The notes beneath the pieces are model-generated. The model made no database searches and was not told the DNA's origin. It saw only the letters and a program-made list of their open reading frames with translations. Shown piece by piece: positions 1-15,014 of a DNA stretch of 64,000 bases (position 1 is the stretch's first letter; each line of letters opens with the position of its first letter). This DNA comes from Streptomyces thinghirensis (lineage in GTDB: Bacteria > Actinomycetota > Actinomycetia > Streptomycetales > Streptomycetaceae), in NCBI GenBank assembly GCA_021502835.1, contig JAKFGP010000011.1, forward strand, positions 1 through 64,000. Direction: 5' to 3'. A program made the translations under genes and the position numbers.

Positions 1-328
1 CGGAACCGCCGGAAAGGGAAACGCGATTAAGCGGGAACAGGGAAGCACCGAGGAAATCGGGTCGGAAGATCTGATAGAGTCGGAAACGCAAGAGCGAAGG
101 GAAGCGACCGGAGGAAAGCCTGAGAGAGTCTCTCGGGTGAGTACAAAGGAAGCGTCCGTTCCTTGAGAACTCAACAGCGTGCCAAAAGTCAACGCCAGAT
201 ATGTTGATACCCCGACCTGATCGGTTCTTCGATCGGGTTGAGGTTCCGCTGAAGAAATACAGCCAGGACGCGCTGCATGAACGGTCAGATTATTCCTCCG
301 ACTGTTCCGCTCCCGTGATGTAAAGCAT
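1..328 (+). promoter_or_regulatory. rRNA operon leader with boxA-like antitermination site
   Basis: The stretch ahead of the 16S gene has no convincing coding frame. At 161-179 it carries the sequence ccttgagaactcaacagcg, the conserved motif found in actinobacterial rrn leaders and taken to be the boxA/antitermination region. The short inverted repeat around 217-240 (gatcggttcttcgatc) could be part of the RNase III processing stem. Promoters probably lie partly outside the window, and I could not place -10/-35 boxes with confidence. Confidence 0.6.
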
Positions 329-1857
<1,529 letters not shown>

Positions 1858-2164
1858 TGGGGAGCACTTCTTACCGACTTCGGTCGGTCAGAGGCCAGTA
1901 CATCAGCGAATGTCTGATGCTGGTTGCTCATGGGTGGAACGTTGACTACTCGGCCTGGTTCAGGGTCCGGATGGCCGGTACTGCTCTTCGAGCGTGGAAA
2001 GCACGATCTCCCGACGGACCTGGTCGGGCACGCTGTTGGGTATCTGAGGGTACGGCCGTGAGGTCGCCTTCAGTTGCCGGCCCCAGTGCACTCGGGATGT
2101 TGTTCCCGGGGTGATGGGTGGTTGGTCGTTGTTTGAGAACTGCACAGTGGACGCGAGCATCTGT
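1858..2164 (+). other. 16S-23S internal transcribed spacer, no tRNA
   Basis: The spacer is about 307 nt and holds no tRNA-like cloverleaf, as is usual for Streptomyces. Near its end, gtttgagaactgcacagtgg at 2131-2150 is the second copy of the boxA-like motif seen in the operon leader. It probably serves antitermination and processing into the 23S gene. Confidence 0.8.
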
Positions 2165-5285
<3,121 letters not shown>

Positions 5286-5370
5286 GTTGCTCGCGTCCAC
5301 TGTGTTGGTTCTGAAACCACGAACAACCCGCCCCCGGGCCACGGGGTGTGCTGGTTGTCTGTTTCATAGT

Positions 5371-5488
5371 GTTTCGGTGGTCATAGCGTAGGGGAAACGC
5401 CCGGTTACATTTCGAACCCGGAAGCTAAGCCTTACAGCGCCGATGGTACTGCAGGGGGACCCTGTGGGAGAGTAGGACGCCGCCGAAC
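5371..5488 (+). rRNA. rrf: 5S ribosomal RNA
   Basis: About 118 nt with the typical Streptomyces 5S sequence, from gtttcggtggtcatagcg to the complementary 3' end gtaggacgccgccgaac. It follows the 23S gene after an 85 nt spacer and completes a standard 16S-23S-5S operon. Confidence 0.97.
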
Positions 5489-5502
5489 AATCATTGCGAG
5501 GA

Positions 5503-5533
5503 AACCCCGCACCGGGAACGGTGCGGGGGTTTT
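5503..5533 (+). terminator. rRNA operon terminator
   Basis: A GC-rich hairpin with arms aaccccgcacc and ggtgcgggggtt around a short gggaac loop is followed by tttt. It lies directly after the 5S gene and also sits between the operon and the convergent minus-strand response regulator gene, so it may stop transcription from both sides. Confidence 0.85.
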
Positions 5534-5571
5534 CTGCGTTTCAGGGGCGATTCACCGGTGTTTACCGCCGT

Positions 5572-6234
5572 TCACCCCACCAATTTCATGTCGTACGCCA
5601 GGATGACCGCCTGGACACGGTCCCTCGATCCGGTCTTGGACGGGATGCGGCCCACATGGGTCTTGACCGTGGACTCGGCGAGGTGGAGGCGCTCCGCTAT
5701 CTCCGTGTTGGTCCAGCCCTGGCCTATCACCCGCAGGATCTCGGTCTCGCGGTCGGTGAGAGCGGTCAGGCGCGGATCGGGAGCGGCGTCCGGGGCGGTG
5801 GCGGCCGGCAGATGGTGGACGTACGCGTCGAGCAGACGACGAGTCAGGGCTCGGGGCCACCACCGCGTCGCCCGTGGCCACGGCCCGGATGCCGGAGAGC
5901 AGCTCCTCCGGCTGGGCATCCTTGAGCGAGGAATCCGGAGGCACCGGCGCGCAGCCCGGAGTAGGCGTACTCGTCGAGGTCGAAGGTCGTGAGGATCAGG
6001 ACCCGGGAGCGGCCGCCGCCCGCGACGATGCGGCGGGTCGCCTCGATACCGTCCATGCCGGGCATGCGGACGTCCATGAGGACCACATCGGGGTGGAGTT
6101 CGGCCGTCATGCGAGTGGCCTCGACGCCGTTGGCCGCCTCGCCCCGCGACCGTCATGTCGTCCTGGCTCTCCAGAAGCATCCGGAAGCCGAAGCGCTGGA
6201 GCGGCTGGTCGTCGGCGATGAGGACGGTGGTCAC
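5572..6234 (-). CDS. LuxR/NarL-family response regulator (frameshifted)
   Basis: A two-domain response regulator of about 220 residues. The receiver domain begins [16 protein letters not shown] and holds the phospho-acceptor stretch [13 protein letters not shown]. The C-terminal LuxR helix-turn-helix reads [18 protein letters not shown] and ends near AYDMKLVG. The protein should bind DNA once phosphorylated by the adjacent kinase. The GTG start at 6234 overlaps the kinase stop codon (GTGA), which implies translational coupling. The receiver is split by shifts near 6150 and 5940, where the motifs continue in another frame, so I treat this as one gene with sequence errors. The target genes cannot be told from the sequence. 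Confidence 0.85.
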   Translation of the reverse strand: MTTVLIADDQPLQRFGFRMLLESQDDMTVAGRGGQRRRGHSHDGRTPPRCGPHGRPHARHGRYRGDPPHRRGRRPLPGPDPHDLRPRRVRLLRAARRCLRIPRSRMPSRRSCSPASGPWPRATRWWPRALTRRLLDAYVHHLPAATAPDAAPDPRLTALTDRETEILRVIGQGWTNTEIAERLHLAESTVKTHVGRIPSKTGSRDRVQAVILAYDMKLVG

Positions 6235-7500
6235 TGCGGGGATTCCTCCGGTAGGTGCAGGTGGGACGCGCCAGCCCCGCTCGGGGGCGTGGCCGTGGGC
6301 CGGCCTCAAGTGTGCCGCCGTACAGGGACGTTCGCTCGCGCATGCCGGGCAGGCCGCGGCCGTCGGAGGGGGCGGTGGCCGGGCCGCCGCGGCCGGTGTC
6401 GGTGACGGTGAGGGCGACGGCGCCGCCGGTCTCGTAGGAGAGGTCGATGTGTGCGGTGGCGTCGGGGCCGGCGTGCTTGAGGGTGTTGGTGAGGGCTTCC
6501 TGGATGACGCGGTAGACCGTGAGCTGGCGGCCCTCCGGGAGAGTAGCCCCGGCCCTGGACGGTCGTGCGGACGGGGAGACCGGCCCTGCGGACGCCGTCG
6601 AGGAGCTGGTCGAGGTCGGTGAGGGAGGGCTGCAGGGCCAGCTCGGCAGCCTGGGTGCCGTGCTGGTCCTCTTCGCGCAGGACGTCGAGGAGGCGGCGTA
6701 GTTCGCCCAGGGCCTGGCGGCTGGTGGTGGCGATGGCGTCGAGGGCCTGGGCGGCGCGTTCGGGCGACCTGGCGGCGGCGTAGCGACCGCCGTCGGCGAG
6801 GCCGGTGATGACGGAGAGGTTGTGGCCGATGATGTCGTGCATCTCCCGGGCTATGCGGGCGCGTTCGGCGGCGGCGGCGAGGCGGCCCTGCTGGTCGCGT
6901 TCCGTCTCCAGGCGGCGGGGCGCGGTCCTCCAGGGCCTCGGTGTAGTCCCGCCGGGTGCGGACGGTGATGCCGATGAGGGGTTGCCACGCCGACGGAGAG
7001 GATCTGCGAGCCGACCTGCTGGTTCCAGGAGCCGGCGCTGTCCCCGTAGCGGGCGACCGTGACACAGGTCGGGGCGATCACCACGAGCACCGCCCACCAC
7101 AGGTTGCGCAGCGGCAGGCGCAGGGCGATGTGGTGGACGAGGAGCAGCTGGAGCAGGGCCGCTTGGAGGGCGGCGCCCGACCAGGCGTTCACCAGGGCCG
7201 CGGGCAGCGTGACGAGCAGGGCGACCTGGGGGGTGCGCTGCGGCGCCAGAGGAGGGGGACGGAGAGGGCGAGGCTGAGCGCGAGGACGAGGCCGATGGGA
7301 ACGTCGGGATCGTGGGCGACGTTGCGCCAGCCGCCGGAGGCGTCGATCAGGGCGGCCAGCACCCAGAGACCGGTGAGGTGCAGGTCCCACACGAGGGGCG
7401 GCGACGGTCGAAGGCGCGGACCCGCCGGCTGACGCGCTGGACGTACTCGGTGAGGGGGTTCGGCCGCTCGGTCTTCCGGCACGGGCTTCACGGGGTCCAT
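6231..7500 (-). CDS. DesK/NarX-type sensor histidine kinase (frameshifted)
   Basis: A membrane sensor kinase of about 423 residues. The N-terminal half has several hydrophobic segments (such as LTGLWVLAALIDASGG and NLWWAVLVVIAPTCVTVA). The dimerisation/phospho-acceptor region AREMHDIIGHNLSVI is typical of the HisKA_3 family. A degenerate-frame HATPase domain follows and ends [13 protein letters not shown] when one shift is corrected. The ATG at 7500 begins MDPVKPVPEDR. The stop overlaps the start of the downstream response regulator, so the two form an operon and a signalling pair. At least four frame changes split the reading frame (around 7250, 7000, 6570 and 6260). The signal sensed is unknown. 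Confidence 0.82.
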
Positions 7501-7624
7501 CCGACCTGATGATCGCGGCCCGGCGCGCGAGGAGCGTCCGCCCGGAGACCGTATATCAGGTGAGGGGCGTAGTACCCGGGTATTACGGTGGCCCGCATGA
7601 GGTGCCACGGCCCCCGGTGACTAC

Positions 7625-8158
7625 GTGATCCGCTCCATACGCGCCGACGAATGGCCCGCCCTGAAAGGAGCTGCGGCTGCGCGCGCTGCGGGATCCGCTC
7701 GCGCACCTCGCCTACCTGGAGACGTACGACGTCGCCGCCGCCCGGCCGGACTCCTTCTGGCAGGAGCGGGCGGCCAGGCCGCCGGAGGGCGCGTCCGGGG
7801 CGCGGCAGATCGTCGCGGAGGTGCCCGGGGGTGTGGCTCGGCACGCTGACCGTGCTGGTGGAGGAGGCCGGGACGACGGACTGGGCCGGAGTTCTCCGTG
7901 GACCGGCGGCAGGGGCACGTGGTCGGTGTGTTCGTGCGGCCCGAGTGGCGGGGCGGCGGGCTGACCAAGGCGCTGTTCGACGCCGGGCTGGAGTGGGCGT
8001 GGGCGAGCGGCCTGGAGCGGGTGCGGCTCATCGTGCATCCGGACAACGAGCGGGCGCAGGGCGCCTACCGGAAGGCGGGGTTCGCGCCGAGCAGGCGGAC
8101 GGTTCCGCTGGTGGGCGGGCCCGGTGACTACGAGCTGGAGTTCGTGCTGGAGCGCTGA
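7625..8158 (+). CDS. GNAT-family N-acetyltransferase (frameshifted)
   Basis: About 177 residues. The clear acetyl-CoA binding signature is in the last third: HVVGVFVRPEWRGGGLTKAL, followed by RLIVHPDNERAQGAYRKAGF, which is the standard beta4-alpha3 and beta5-alpha4 region of the GNAT fold. The GTG start at 7625 gives IRSIRADEWPALKELRLRAL after correcting an extra base near 7664. A further shift lies near 7890. The substrate cannot be predicted, and N-terminal protein or small-molecule acetylation are both possible. It converges with the minus-strand type IV-like cluster, ending 18 bases from the last gene of that cluster. Confidence 0.85.
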
Positions 8159-8175
8159 GGCGGTGCCGGGGGCCG

Positions 8176-9698
8176 CTACAACCGGAAGCTCGTCGTGGGG
8201 CCAGCGGGCCCGGCCCTGTTCGCGGGACCGGAGCAGGGCCAGGGTCGGCATGCCCCGGTCCGCGCCGGTGGCCAGCAGCTCGGGGAGCTGGGAAGCGGAG
8301 CCACGGCCGCGACGTCGTCCAGGACGAGCGTCAGTGGTGGGTCGAGGCGACCGGAGGATGACCGTTCGGCCATGCGCCGGCCGCACTCGACCACGCTCGA
8401 GACGAGCGCCGTCAGCAGCGGCATCGCGCCCGGGCTCGTCCGGGGGTCTTCGATGGATTCACCCACCACGTAAAGGGTCCCCTGTTCGTGGATGAAGGAA
8501 TCCAAGGCGAGGGCATCATTTCGGTTGGGAGCGCACGCCTCGCGGATGTTGACCGTCGAGAGGGTGGCCAGCGCACGGGTGGTCAGTTGCTGGGCCATGT
8601 CGCGGCGTTCGGGGTAGCCGGTGAGGGCACCTTCGAGTTCGCCTGCGGATCCGGGCGCCGCTTTGGGGTTGGTACGGAGGATGCGTACGGCGTCCTGGAC
8701 CTGGAGGCCCTGGGACCAGCGGTGGACGTGGCGGACGGTGCGGCCGTCGACGGCGGCGGCGTGCAGGTAGCTGCGCAGCAGGAGTTCGCGGTGTCACCGA
8801 CCGCCTGGTCGAGGCCGGGCGGTGGGGCGGACGGGGTGAGGAGGGCGGCCGCTCTGGTGGTGGCCGTCTGTCTGTCCTCGCAGCCGGCGGTGGGGGACCA
8901 GTGGAGTCGGTCCGGGGTGTCGCAGAGGTGGTTCGGGTCGTAGAGGTGGGCGGGGCCGAGTTTCGCCCGGGCGTCCTTGGTGTCCGCCCAGAGGGCCGGG
9001 TTCGAGGTGACGACGAGGGGCGGGGCCCTCCGCGTCGCGCAGGGTCTCGGTGGCGGTCGAGCGGCGGGTGTCCGGCGGGCCGTAGTGCACCGCGCCCTCG
9101 ACGCGGTTCGTTTCCCACCCACCCACGCGTTTGCCGTCGGCCACAGCAGTGAGGGGCTCGGCCTCCGCGACCGTCTGCTCCGGCGCCCTGGGGACCGGTA
9201 CCTCGTGCACCGGCTCCGGCACTTGCTCCCGCGCCGGCTCCGGGTCCGGCACTCGCTCCACTTGCTCCCGCGTCGGCTCCGGCTCCCGCACGGGCGCCGC
9301 CGTCGCCTTCACGCGCCGCCCCTGCTGCCGTACCGCGCGCCAGCGGGCGACCGTTCCCATCACGAACACCGTCAGGACGACCAGCACCATCATCTGGCCG
9401 ATGAGCAGCCCCCAGAACAGCCCGTACCCGGAGAGCGCCGTTTCGGAGGGTGTCCGGCCAGGCGCCGGGGATGTCGTGGGGCTCGGAGATCAGGTGGCGC
9501 ATGGCCAGGGGGTGCCGGTGAAGGTGACGCCGGAGGGCCAGGAGCCGTGGGCGAAGAGCGCGGACAGGCCGGTCGCCGTCCACACCAGCAGGGTCATGCC
9601 GAGGAGGAAGGCGAGTATGCCGAGGAGCAGACCGTCGGGGATGCCGCCCTGCTGGGCCGGCCGCCGGCGCGGTGGTCGTCCGGTCCGTCCGGTCTCAT
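8176..9698 (-). CDS. VirD4/TraG-like conjugal coupling protein homologue (frameshifted)
   Basis: About 505 residues. The N-terminal part has two hydrophobic segments (LLLGILAFLLGMTLLVW and MVLVVLTVFVMGTVA), then a Glu/Pro-rich linker. A TraG/TraD-like segment starts PPLVVTSNPALWADTKDAR and continues HLYDPNHLCDTP and WSPTAGCEDRQTA. The C-terminal part has DPPLTLVLDDVAAVAPLPQ, which fits Walker B and the TraM-recognition region of coupling proteins. Such proteins normally deliver substrate to a type IV channel. I find no standard GKS/GKT P-loop in any frame before the VTSNPALW segment, where YGPPDTRRSTAT stands instead. The ATG at 9698 is preceded by GGGAGG. Shifts occur near 9440, 9020, 8850 and 8290. 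It is the last gene of the minus-strand cluster. Confidence 0.75.
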
Positions 9699-9720
9699 GC
9701 GTCCGGTCCCTCCCGTCTTC

Positions 9721-11131
9721 CTACGCCACCGTCGATTCGGACGAGTCGCCGATGTGCTGTTCCATGAAGGCCGCCGCCCCTTTCCTCCGCCTCCAGTTCG
9801 GCGGCGCGCAGGGCGTCGTCGTTGAAGTCGGCGGACGACTCGGTCATCGCGCGGTCGGTGAAGACCAGGGGCGTTCGGTCTCGGTGATCAGGTGCTTGAC
9901 CACCTGTACGTTGCCGTTGACGTCCCACACCGCGATGCCGGGGGTGAGGGAGGGGATGATCTCCACGGCCCAGCGTGGCAGGCCCAGTACGCGCCCCGTG
10001 GCCCGCGCCTCGTCGGCCTTCTGGGCGTAGATGGTCCGGGTGGAGGCCATTTTCAGGATGGCCGCCGCCTCTCTGGCCGCGGCCCCGTCGACGACGTCCG
10101 ACAGGTGGTGCACCACTGCCACGAACGACAGGCCCAGCCGTCGCCCGAACTTCAGCAGCCGCTGGAACAGCTGTGCCACGAAGGGGCTGTTGATGATGTG
10201 CCAGGCCTCCTCGACCAGGAAGATGCGCTTCTTCCGGTCGGGACGGATCCAGGTGTGCTCCAGCCAGACCCCCACGATGGCCATGAGGATCGGCATGGCG
10301 ATGGAGTTGCGGTCGATGTGGGAGAGGTCGAAGACGATGAGGGGGCGTCGAGGTCGATGCCGACCGTCGTCGGGCCGTCGAACATGCCGCGCAGGTCACC
10401 GTCGACGAGGCGGTCGAGGACGAGTGCCACGTCCAGGCCCCAGGCCCGTACGTCGTCTATGGCGACGTTCATCGACTCGGCGGACTCCGGCTCGGGGTGG
10501 CGGAGCTGCTCGACGATGTCGGTGAGGACCGGCTGGCGCTGGACGATGGTCTCGTTGACGTAGGCGTGCGCGACCTTGAGCGCGAAGCCGGAGCGCTCGT
10601 CCAGGCCGTGCCCCATCGCGACCTCGATGATCGTGCGGAGCAGGGCCAGCTGCCCGGTCGTGGTGATCGCCGGGTCGAGGGGGTTGAGCCGGATTCCCTG
10701 GTCGAGTGCCGCCATCGGGTCCAGCCGGATCGGAGTTATACCCAGCTGCTGCGCGATGAGGTTCCATTCACCGGCCCCGTCCTCGCCCTGGGCGTCCAGG
10801 ACGACGACCTGGCGGTCGCGGAAGCGGAGCTGGCGCAGGACGTACGTCTTCTCGAGCGCCGACTTGCCGTTTCCCGACTCCCCGAGCACCAGCCAGTGCG
10901 GGGCGGGGAGCTGCTGGCCGTACAGCTGGAAGGGGTCGTAGATGTAGCCCTTGCCGGAGTAGACCTCGCGGCCGATGATCACGCCGGAGTCGCCGAGGCC
11001 GGGCGCGGCGGTCGGCAGGTAGACGGCCTGCGCCTGGCCCGTGGAGGTGCGGACGGGAGGCGGGTCGTCTCCACCTTCCCGAAGAGGAAGGACGTGAAGG
11101 CTTCGGTGAGGACGGTCAGCGGGTCCCGCAT
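9721..11131 (-). CDS. VirB4/TraC-like type IV secretion ATPase (frameshifted)
   Basis: About 470 residues. Walker A is LVLGESGNGKSALEKTYV, Walker B is KRIFLVEEAWHI, and the TraC/VirB4-type RecA motif region LSFVAVVHHLSDVVDG with AILKMASTRTIYAQ follows. VirB4 proteins are hexameric ATPases that power pilus and channel assembly at the membrane. The ATG at 11131 gives MRDPLTVLTEAFTSFLFGK, and the C-terminus after correction ends DSSESTVA at 9721. Shifts lie near 11070, 10340, 9880 and 9790. It lies 13 bases behind the SCO6880-family gene and 22 bases ahead of the coupling protein, so it is clearly part of one operon. The protein lacks the long N-terminal part of proteobacterial VirB4, which may be supplied by the upstream SCO6880-family protein. 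Confidence 0.85.
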
Positions 11132-11143
11132 CAGGCTCAGCCC

Positions 11144-12685
11144 CTACCTTCGGATGCCGGTGGCGAACGGAGGTGTGTTCACGAAGGCGCGATGGTGCTC
11201 ACGGTCGCACCACCCAGTTTCAGGTACGACTTTCCGGCCGAGGCCCTTATCGTCCGCTTGTCGCGGGCCAGTGCCTCGGGGAGCGGGAGGAGACCGTGAT
11301 GTAGCCGACCAGGTTCACGCCGGCCGCGCCGCTGGCGAGGTCCCTCGCCCCGCTGGTCCAGGCGGCCGTGGGCGGCGATGTCGCGCGGGTCGACGGTGCG
11401 GTTCATCTTGGCGGCGCGGAGGCCTCGGCCTCGTCGTTCGTCTTCTCCGTCAGCATGCGTTCGATGGCGACCTCGGTGGGTTCGAGGTCCATCGTCACGG
11501 CGACGGTGCGGATGACGTCCGGGGTGTGGACGAGGAGCGGCGCGAGGAAGTTCACGCCGACCGGGGTCATCGGCCACTCCTTGACCCAGGCGGTGGCGTG
11601 GCACCAGGGGGCGCGGGTGGAGGACTCGCGGGTCTTGGCCTGGAGGTAGGTGGGCTCCATGGCGTCCAGTTCGGCCGGCCAGGCGTTGCGCTTGGTCATC
11701 GCCTGGATGTGGTCGATGGGGTGGTCCGGGTCGTACATGGCGTGGATCAGGGAGGCGAGCCGGCCCCTGCCCCAGTGGCTGGCGTACGCGGATGTCGGCT
11801 TCCTGGAGGCGCGAACAGATGTCGGTCAGCTCGCGCGCCATGACGACCGCCAGTCCCGCGTCCCGGTCCAGCTTGCGCCCGTTCTGCGGGCGGGCGGCGC
11901 GGGCCATCGCGTGGGCCTCGGCGGCCAGTTCGCGGTTGTAGTGCATGCAGGCGATGAGGTAGGCGCGGTGCTGTTCGCTGCTGGTGGACACCATGGACTG
12001 GAGCTGGTCGTACGACTGCTGCAGCCACGGCAGCGCCTTGTCGTCGCCGCGCTGGGCGACGTCCTTGGCGTGCGCGTCGGGGTCGGCCGGGAGGGTGCGG
12101 GCGAGCATCTGGATGCGGGTGACGAAGCCGTCGCCGTTGGCCACGTGCTTGAGCAGGGTGCCGAAGCGGTCGACGAGGGCCTCCTGGTCCTCGGAGTCGC
12201 GCAGGCCGACGCCGGGGCCCTCGATCTCGATCGCGGCCGTCACCATCTTGCGGTCCGCGTGCAGCAGTACGGCGATCTCGTCCGGCCCGAAGGGCGCCGC
12301 CAGCCAGGTGATGCGGCCGATGCCGGGCGGCGGGCCGACCTCGATCTCCCGCCCGTCGAGCCGGGTGCCGGCCTCGATGGCGCCGGAGCGGTAGGTGGTG
12401 CCGCTGCGGAGCGTCCGCTTGTAGCTGCGGTTGATCTCGAACCACTTGTAGAACGTGCGGTGCTTGTACGGCACGTAGACGGCCGCCAGCGCGAGCATGG
12501 GGAAGCCGGCGAGCAGCACGATGCGCAGGGTCAGGACGGGGACGAGGAGCCTGCACATCATGCCGAGGAACGCGCCCACGACGATCAGCGCGATCCCACC
12601 GGTCCTCGCGGTTGCGGCCGACGATCGCGTTCGGCCGGGCGCGGCCGATCAGATACGTACGGCGGGGCGTGACCGGATGGGACAC
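11144..12685 (-). CDS. SCO6880-family type IV secretion component (frameshifted)
   Basis: About 513 residues. It starts SHPVTPRRTYLIGRARPNAI and has two membrane helices (around ALIVVGAFLGMMC and VLLAGFPMLALAAVYVPY). A long soluble part includes YKWFEINRSYKRTLR and SSEQHRAYLIACMHYNREL, and after a corrected shift it ends HHRAFVNTPPFATGIRR at 11144. This is the SCO6880-like family found with VirB4-like ATPases in Actinobacteria. By position it resembles a VirB3 membrane anchor fused to the N-terminal part of VirB4 (inference). The GTG at 12685 matches the family N-terminus, and a GTG at 12712 is an alternative overlapping the upstream gene. Shifts occur near 12600, 11790, 11400, 11300 and 11210. 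Confidence 0.75.
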
Positions 12686-12698
12686 GTGGACTCGGTCG

Positions 12699-14045
12699 TC
12701 AACGCCCGTCACCTCCTGTGCTGTTTTTGCTGTTACGGGTGTTGCTTGCGGGGGCGTGTTCACCGGGCTGCCGGAGTGTGGTGCGGGTGCGGCGGAGGGG
12801 ATATTCCGCCGCCGCCGTTCGAGGGCGCGAGCTGTGCGCGGCGACTCCGCCGGAGGCGGGGTTCGAGGGACGGGACGCGGAGGAGGAGCTGGACTGGCCG
12901 CCACCGCCGCCTCCGCTGTCGCCGTTGTGGCGGGTGCTGTGGGTCCTGATGCCCTGGGCGACCAGGTTCGCCGGGGAGCTGATCACGGCTGCGGCCTTGC
13001 CCTCGGCGCCCTGCATGATGCGGTTGTTGCGGCCGTTCGCGATCTCGTCGCCGAAGCCGGGGACGAAGCGGTAGATCATCGCGGACGCGAAGATGGCGAG
13101 CAGGATGATGGCGAGGCCGGAGACGACGGCCGAGAAGGCGTCCGGCCCGTCGTCGGCGGAGAGCGCCCCGGCGAGCCCGAGCACGATCACGATGACGGGC
13201 TTCACGAGAATGACCGCGATCATGATCCCGGCCCAGCGGCGGACGTGGCCCCACAGGTTCTTGTCGACCAGGCCGGCGTAGACGACGGTGCCGAGCAGGG
13301 CGCCGACGTAGAGCAGGGCGGCGCGGATGACGAGTTCCAGCCAGAGCACGCCGGCGGCGAGGATCGACACCAGGAGACGACGATCAGCATGATCGGTCCA
13401 CCGCCGATGTCCTCGCCCTTCTCCAGGGCGGCGGAGAACGTGCCGAAGAAGGTGTCCGTCTGCTCGCCGGTCGCCTTGGCGAGTACGTCGGTGACGCCGT
13501 CGGTCGCCGATACGACCGTGTAGAGGATCAGCGGCGTGAAGGCCGACGCCAGAACGGTGAGCCAGAGGAACCCGATGGCCTCGGAGAGCGCGGTGCTCAG
13601 GGGGACGCCGCGCACGGCACGCTTCGCTACCGCGAGGAGCCAGAGGAGGAGCGTGAGGATCGTCGACGCCGCGAAGACGACCGCGTACTGCTGGAGGAAC
13701 GTCGGGTTCGTGAAGTCGACGTTCGCCGTGTCCTGGACGGCGGCGCTGAGCTTGTCGATGGTCCAGGAGGCGGCGTCGGCACAGCCCTTGGCGAGGGAGG
13801 AGAGGGGGTCCAGGGCGGAGGTGGGGTCGTTCAGGGTTCCACCACCACCTCCGGTGGAGCCGCCACCGCCTTCGCCTCGTTCCCAGTAGTCCTTGGCGGG
13901 GCCGTGGATCAGGTCGCAGGGGTCATCGCTCGGGGTGGGCGACGGAGTGGGGGCGGCGAAGGCGCGGGTGGCGAAGAGGACCGCTGCCGTCTCGACGGTC
14001 GCTGACGACGCCGGTCAGCTCGACTACGCGGCGGTTAGCGGGCAT
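12699..14045 (-). CDS. VirB6/TrbL-like polytopic membrane protein (frameshifted)
   Basis: About 448 residues. A signal-like N-terminus (AAVLFATRAFAAP after a corrected shift near 14010) precedes a Gly-rich spacer. At least five hydrophobic segments follow, for example FAASTILTLLLWLLAV, IGFLWLTVLASAFTPLIL, LELVIRAALLYVGALLGTVV, IMIAVILVKPVIVIVLGLAG and GLAIILLAIFASAMIY. The C-terminal tail is Ser/Gly/Arg-rich. Extracellular N-terminus plus multi-helix topology and its place between the VirB4-type genes and the pilin-like gene fit the VirB6/TrbL channel component. The ATG at 14045 overlaps the upstream stop (TATGCCCGCTAA). A second shift near 13380 splits the membrane region. Confidence 0.65.
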
Positions 14046-14850
14046 ACGTGAACCCTCCGTACTCCTGGACGGCCTTCGCCATCTCGTCCGCGCTGGAAGC
14101 CTTGTCGTCGCCGGGGATCGGCGCCGGGCCGTCCTTCTGAGAGTGCGTCACGATCTTCCAGTCACCATTGACCCACTCAAGCTTCATGGTGATCGTGAAC
14201 CAACTGTTCGTGACCGGGGCTGTGGAGTTCTGCCCCGCGAGCCCCAGGAGACCGCTGCACCAGACTTCGACGGTCGCGTTGTCGGCCGAGTTCTCGGTGA
14301 CCTTGGTGCCGATCGGGCTCGTACGGGACACGAAGGTGTAGCCCTTCGGCGTGGAGCCGTCCTCGTTCAGCCCGACGTTCTTGTTGAAGCCCGGGCTGTA
14401 TGCCTTGTCCAGAGTGGCCTCGAAGTCCGTCACTCTGGAGGGAACGATGATGGCCTGGAGGATCGAGTCACGTTTGGCCTTCTCGAACATGTCGGCCGAG
14501 CCCAGAGCCACCGCGTAGTTCGCCGCCGCGCTCTGTGCCCCCTGCTCGTCCCGGGCGAAGCCCACCTGCACCGGCGCTGCGTCCCGGACGGCGCCGTCGA
14601 CGAGGCCTTCGGCTTGTCCGCGGCCGTGTCGTCCGGGGATGCGGAATCGTCTCCTCCACGGTTCGCGAAGGCGATCGCGGCGATGAGGAGGACGACGACG
14701 CCGACCACGGTGACCAGGCTCCGGGACGACGAGCGGCCGCCGCGACGGGGGCCGCCGTGGCCGTCGCCGTCCCCGTCGGGCAGCCGTGTCCGTGTCTGAC
14801 CCAGTGCCGCCGTAACCGCCGGAGGACTGGTGGTCGTCTCCGAGACTCAT
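14035..14850 (-). CDS. Membrane-anchored conserved protein of type IV-like cluster (possible VirB8-like, frameshifted)
   Basis: About 271 residues. It begins MSLGDDHQSSGGYGGTGS with a Gly/Arg-rich cytoplasmic head. One transmembrane helix (LVTVVGVVVLLIAAIAFANRG) follows, then a low-complexity linker. The extracytoplasmic domain runs from AAANYAVALGSADMF to YGGFTYAR and includes VPSRVTDFEATLDKAYSPG and WFTITMKLEWVNGDWKIV. One helix plus an NTF2-like outer domain is the architecture of VirB8-type assembly factors, and the WVNGDWKI element suits that fold, but the assignment is inference. Shifts lie near 14800 and 14580. It sits between the pilin-like gene and the VirB6-like gene in the same operon. 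Confidence 0.6.
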   Translation of the reverse strand: MSLGDDHQSSGGYGGTGSDTDTAARRGRRRPRRPPSRRPLVVPEPGHRGRRRRPPHRRDRLREPWRRRFRIPGRHGRGQAEGLVDGAVRDAAPVQVGFARDEQGAQSAAANYAVALGSADMFEKAKRDSILQAIIVPSRVTDFEATLDKAYSPGFNKNVGLNEDGSTPKGYTFVSRTSPIGTKVTENSADNATVEVWCSGLLGLAGQNSTAPVTNSWFTITMKLEWVNGDWKIVTHSQKDGPAPIPGDDKASSADEMAKAVQEYGGFTYAR

Positions 14851-15014
14851 GCCGCGTACGCCCCCTCGACGTCGTGCCTGCCGTAGAAGTACGACGGTAG
14901 CCGTGCTGGTTCCCGCGCGGGCGCGGTGTGGTGACTCGACATCAGGAAACGCAACCTCAGCCGGTTGGCACGACGGGCGGGTGGGGTGGAGGGGTGGAAC
15001 GGATGCGCGCCGGG

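Noticed and set aside
1858..2164. tRNA genes in the rRNA spacer
   Set aside because: No cloverleaf or CCA-preceding acceptor pairs are seen, and Streptomyces spacers normally lack tRNAs.
10497..11843. 448-residue plus-strand frame opposite the VirB4-like and SCO6880-family genes
   Set aside because: Shadow frame. The minus strand carries Walker motifs and family segments.
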